A stretch of DNA of 64,000 bases, taken from assembly GCF_017312485.1 (NCBI RefSeq), contig NZ_BMBA01000003.1, positions 254,921 through 318,920 of the forward strand, given 5' to 3'. Under the pieces are notes generated by a model. It had not been told where the DNA came from. It saw only the letters and a program-made list of their open reading frames with translations, and made no database searches. Position 1 is the first letter of the stretch. Each line of letters opens with the position of its first letter. Source of the stretch: Clostridium zeae (GTDB taxonomy: Bacteria; Bacillota; Clostridia; Clostridiales; Clostridiaceae). Shown in pieces: positions 63,163 to 64,000 of the stretch. The translations under genes were made by a program, and so were the position numbers.

Positions 63163-63247
63163 AAAATCTCCCCTTAACAGAACCTAACTTTTGATAAATA
63201 TTTTTTTAATAAAAAAGTTGCTGAAGTGACCTTTACATAAAAAATAT

Positions 63248-63272
63248 AAACCCTGCCTAAAGGGCAAGGTCA
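63248..63272 (-). terminator. terminator after the PAP2 phosphatase gene
   Basis: ACCTTGCCC and the following GGCAGGGTT pair imperfectly on the minus strand, with a T-rich tail (TTTATATTTTTT). Confidence 0.6.
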
Positions 63273-63275
63273 ATA

Positions 63276-63827
63276 TCATTTTTGTATATTTTTTTGTTTA
63301 TTTATATATTTATTAAATATATAAATAGTTAATAAACAGCTTAAACTTCCTAACACTATCCCACCCAATATATCTGAAGGATAATGCACATATAAATACA
63401 ATCTAGAAAATGCTATCAATGCAGCAAGAAGATAAAATACCACCCTATATTTTCTAAAGCAATAAGACAGTATTCCAGCAGATGCAAATGAAGCTGTTGT
63501 ATGACCCGATGGGAATGAATAAGATTTAGGTTTATTAATCAATAACTCCACTCCAGGAACATGAGTAAACGGTCTTGCGCGCTGAACTATATTTTTTATT
63601 ATGATTTCTCCAAATAGTGCACCAAGCAGTATAGCCATCAGCAGCATAAAGCCTGATTTTCTATATTTTTTGCTACTAATTAGACCCAAGGCTATTGCTA
63701 TCCATATGATGCCCCCATCCCCTAGATCAGTCAAAGCGATCATTATCTTATTTAACCAAGCTGAGTGAAGGTTATTATTTATGAAATCTAAGATTGAATT
63801 ATCTATACTATATATTGCTGAAATCAT
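63276..63827 (-). CDS. PAP2-family membrane phosphatase (undecaprenyl-diphosphatase-like)
   Basis: This 183-residue polytopic membrane protein starts at 63827 after GTAGGTGATAGG. The three PAP2 motifs are present: KNIVQRARPF (KX6RP), PSGHTT (PSGH) and SRLYLYVHYPSDILGG (SRX5HX3D). Its size and topology fit BcrC/YbjG-type undecaprenyl-diphosphate phosphatases, which recycle the cell-wall lipid carrier and can confer bacitracin tolerance; a phosphatidylglycerophosphatase role is also possible. It is upstream of the MerR-methyltransferase gene, with a hairpin between. The remaining 63828-64000 bases show no gene. Confidence 0.9.
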   Translation of the reverse strand: MISAIYSIDNSILDFINNNLHSAWLNKIMIALTDLGDGGIIWIAIALGLISSKKYRKSGFMLLMAILLGALFGEIIIKNIVQRARPFTHVPGVELLINKPKSYSFPSGHTTASFASAGILSYCFRKYRVVFYLLAALIAFSRLYLYVHYPSDILGGIVLGSLSCLLTIYIFNKYINKQKNIQK

Positions 63828-64000
63828 CCTATCACCTACTTTATAACTTCTATTCTTAATCAATCCTAATTATATATACTTTAACTTAATATAGCCTTAA
63901 ATATCTCTTTGTATCTATCTATACTTAACGCTCATACATAATTTAAATATAATGTTGCCAAATACGTATTAACGCATGTTTCAAAGACGTAATTATGTAC

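Overview
The window is AT-rich, gene-dense DNA of a low-GC Firmicute, most likely Clostridium sensu stricto. The evidence is strong AGGAGG-type ribosome binding sites, frequent TTG/GTG starts, a T-box in front of thrS, the [FeFe]-hydrogenase maturase HydE, a membrane-bound pyrophosphatase, a SigI/RsgI-type protein beside a sortase, and a LevR-controlled mannose-type PTS. The species cannot be named from the sequence alone. Most genes lie on the minus strand.

1-8.5 kb is an accessory region. It holds the right part of a class I lanthipeptide cluster: a LanB dehydratase cut by the left edge, two tandem precursor genes with FNLD leaders, a UDP-sugar-type glycosyltransferase and an iron-sulfur flavoprotein-like reductase. 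A TraB/GumN lipoprotein and a Rossmann-SGNH fusion follow. The two precursor units (promoter, palindromic operator, gene, palindromic terminator) are a duplication of about 650 bp. LanC, transporter, protease and immunity genes are not visible and may lie left of the window.

8.6-28 kb holds a pirin, hydE, a methyl-accepting chemotaxis protein, an ABC-2 exporter operon downstream of a NarL-type two-component system, a DUF4163/DUF3298 protein, two polysaccharide deacetylases (one apparently inactive), rluF, a class D-like sortase with a SigI-C/RsgI hybrid membrane protein, ispF, and a kinase/CheY pair. 28-33 kb is one very large secreted amylopullulanase with MalR-like operators.

34-36.5 kb carries eight tRNA genes in two minus-strand clusters around two accessory genes. 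37-42 kb is T-box-thrS, an M3 peptidase and 5-formyl-THF cyclo-ligase. 43-47 kb is a cyclic-di-GMP module (GGDEF-EAL and HD-GYP proteins) around a small tyrosine recombinase. The spacer between the EAL gene and the recombinase is bounded by inverted repeats, which suggests an invertible switch. 47-53 kb is a mannose-family PTS operon with a textbook sigma-54 promoter and its LevR-type activator. 53-64 kb holds rpiA, a DeoR/oxidoreductase operon, hppA, a GNAT acetyltransferase, an output-less 4HB sensor, an AAA ATPase, a MerR-methyltransferase fusion and a PAP2 phosphatase.

Three families of intergenic palindromic repeats run through the window. One is a ~200-bp MITE-like hairpin with full-length copies near 11.0, 17.1 and 23.5 kb and progressively collapsed derivatives at 19.1, 33.8, 43.0 and 62.0 kb. 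The second is an ~85-95-bp double hairpin near 16.8, 20.3, 21.4 and 53.3 kb. The third is a terminator-associated element at 42.5 and 59.4 kb.
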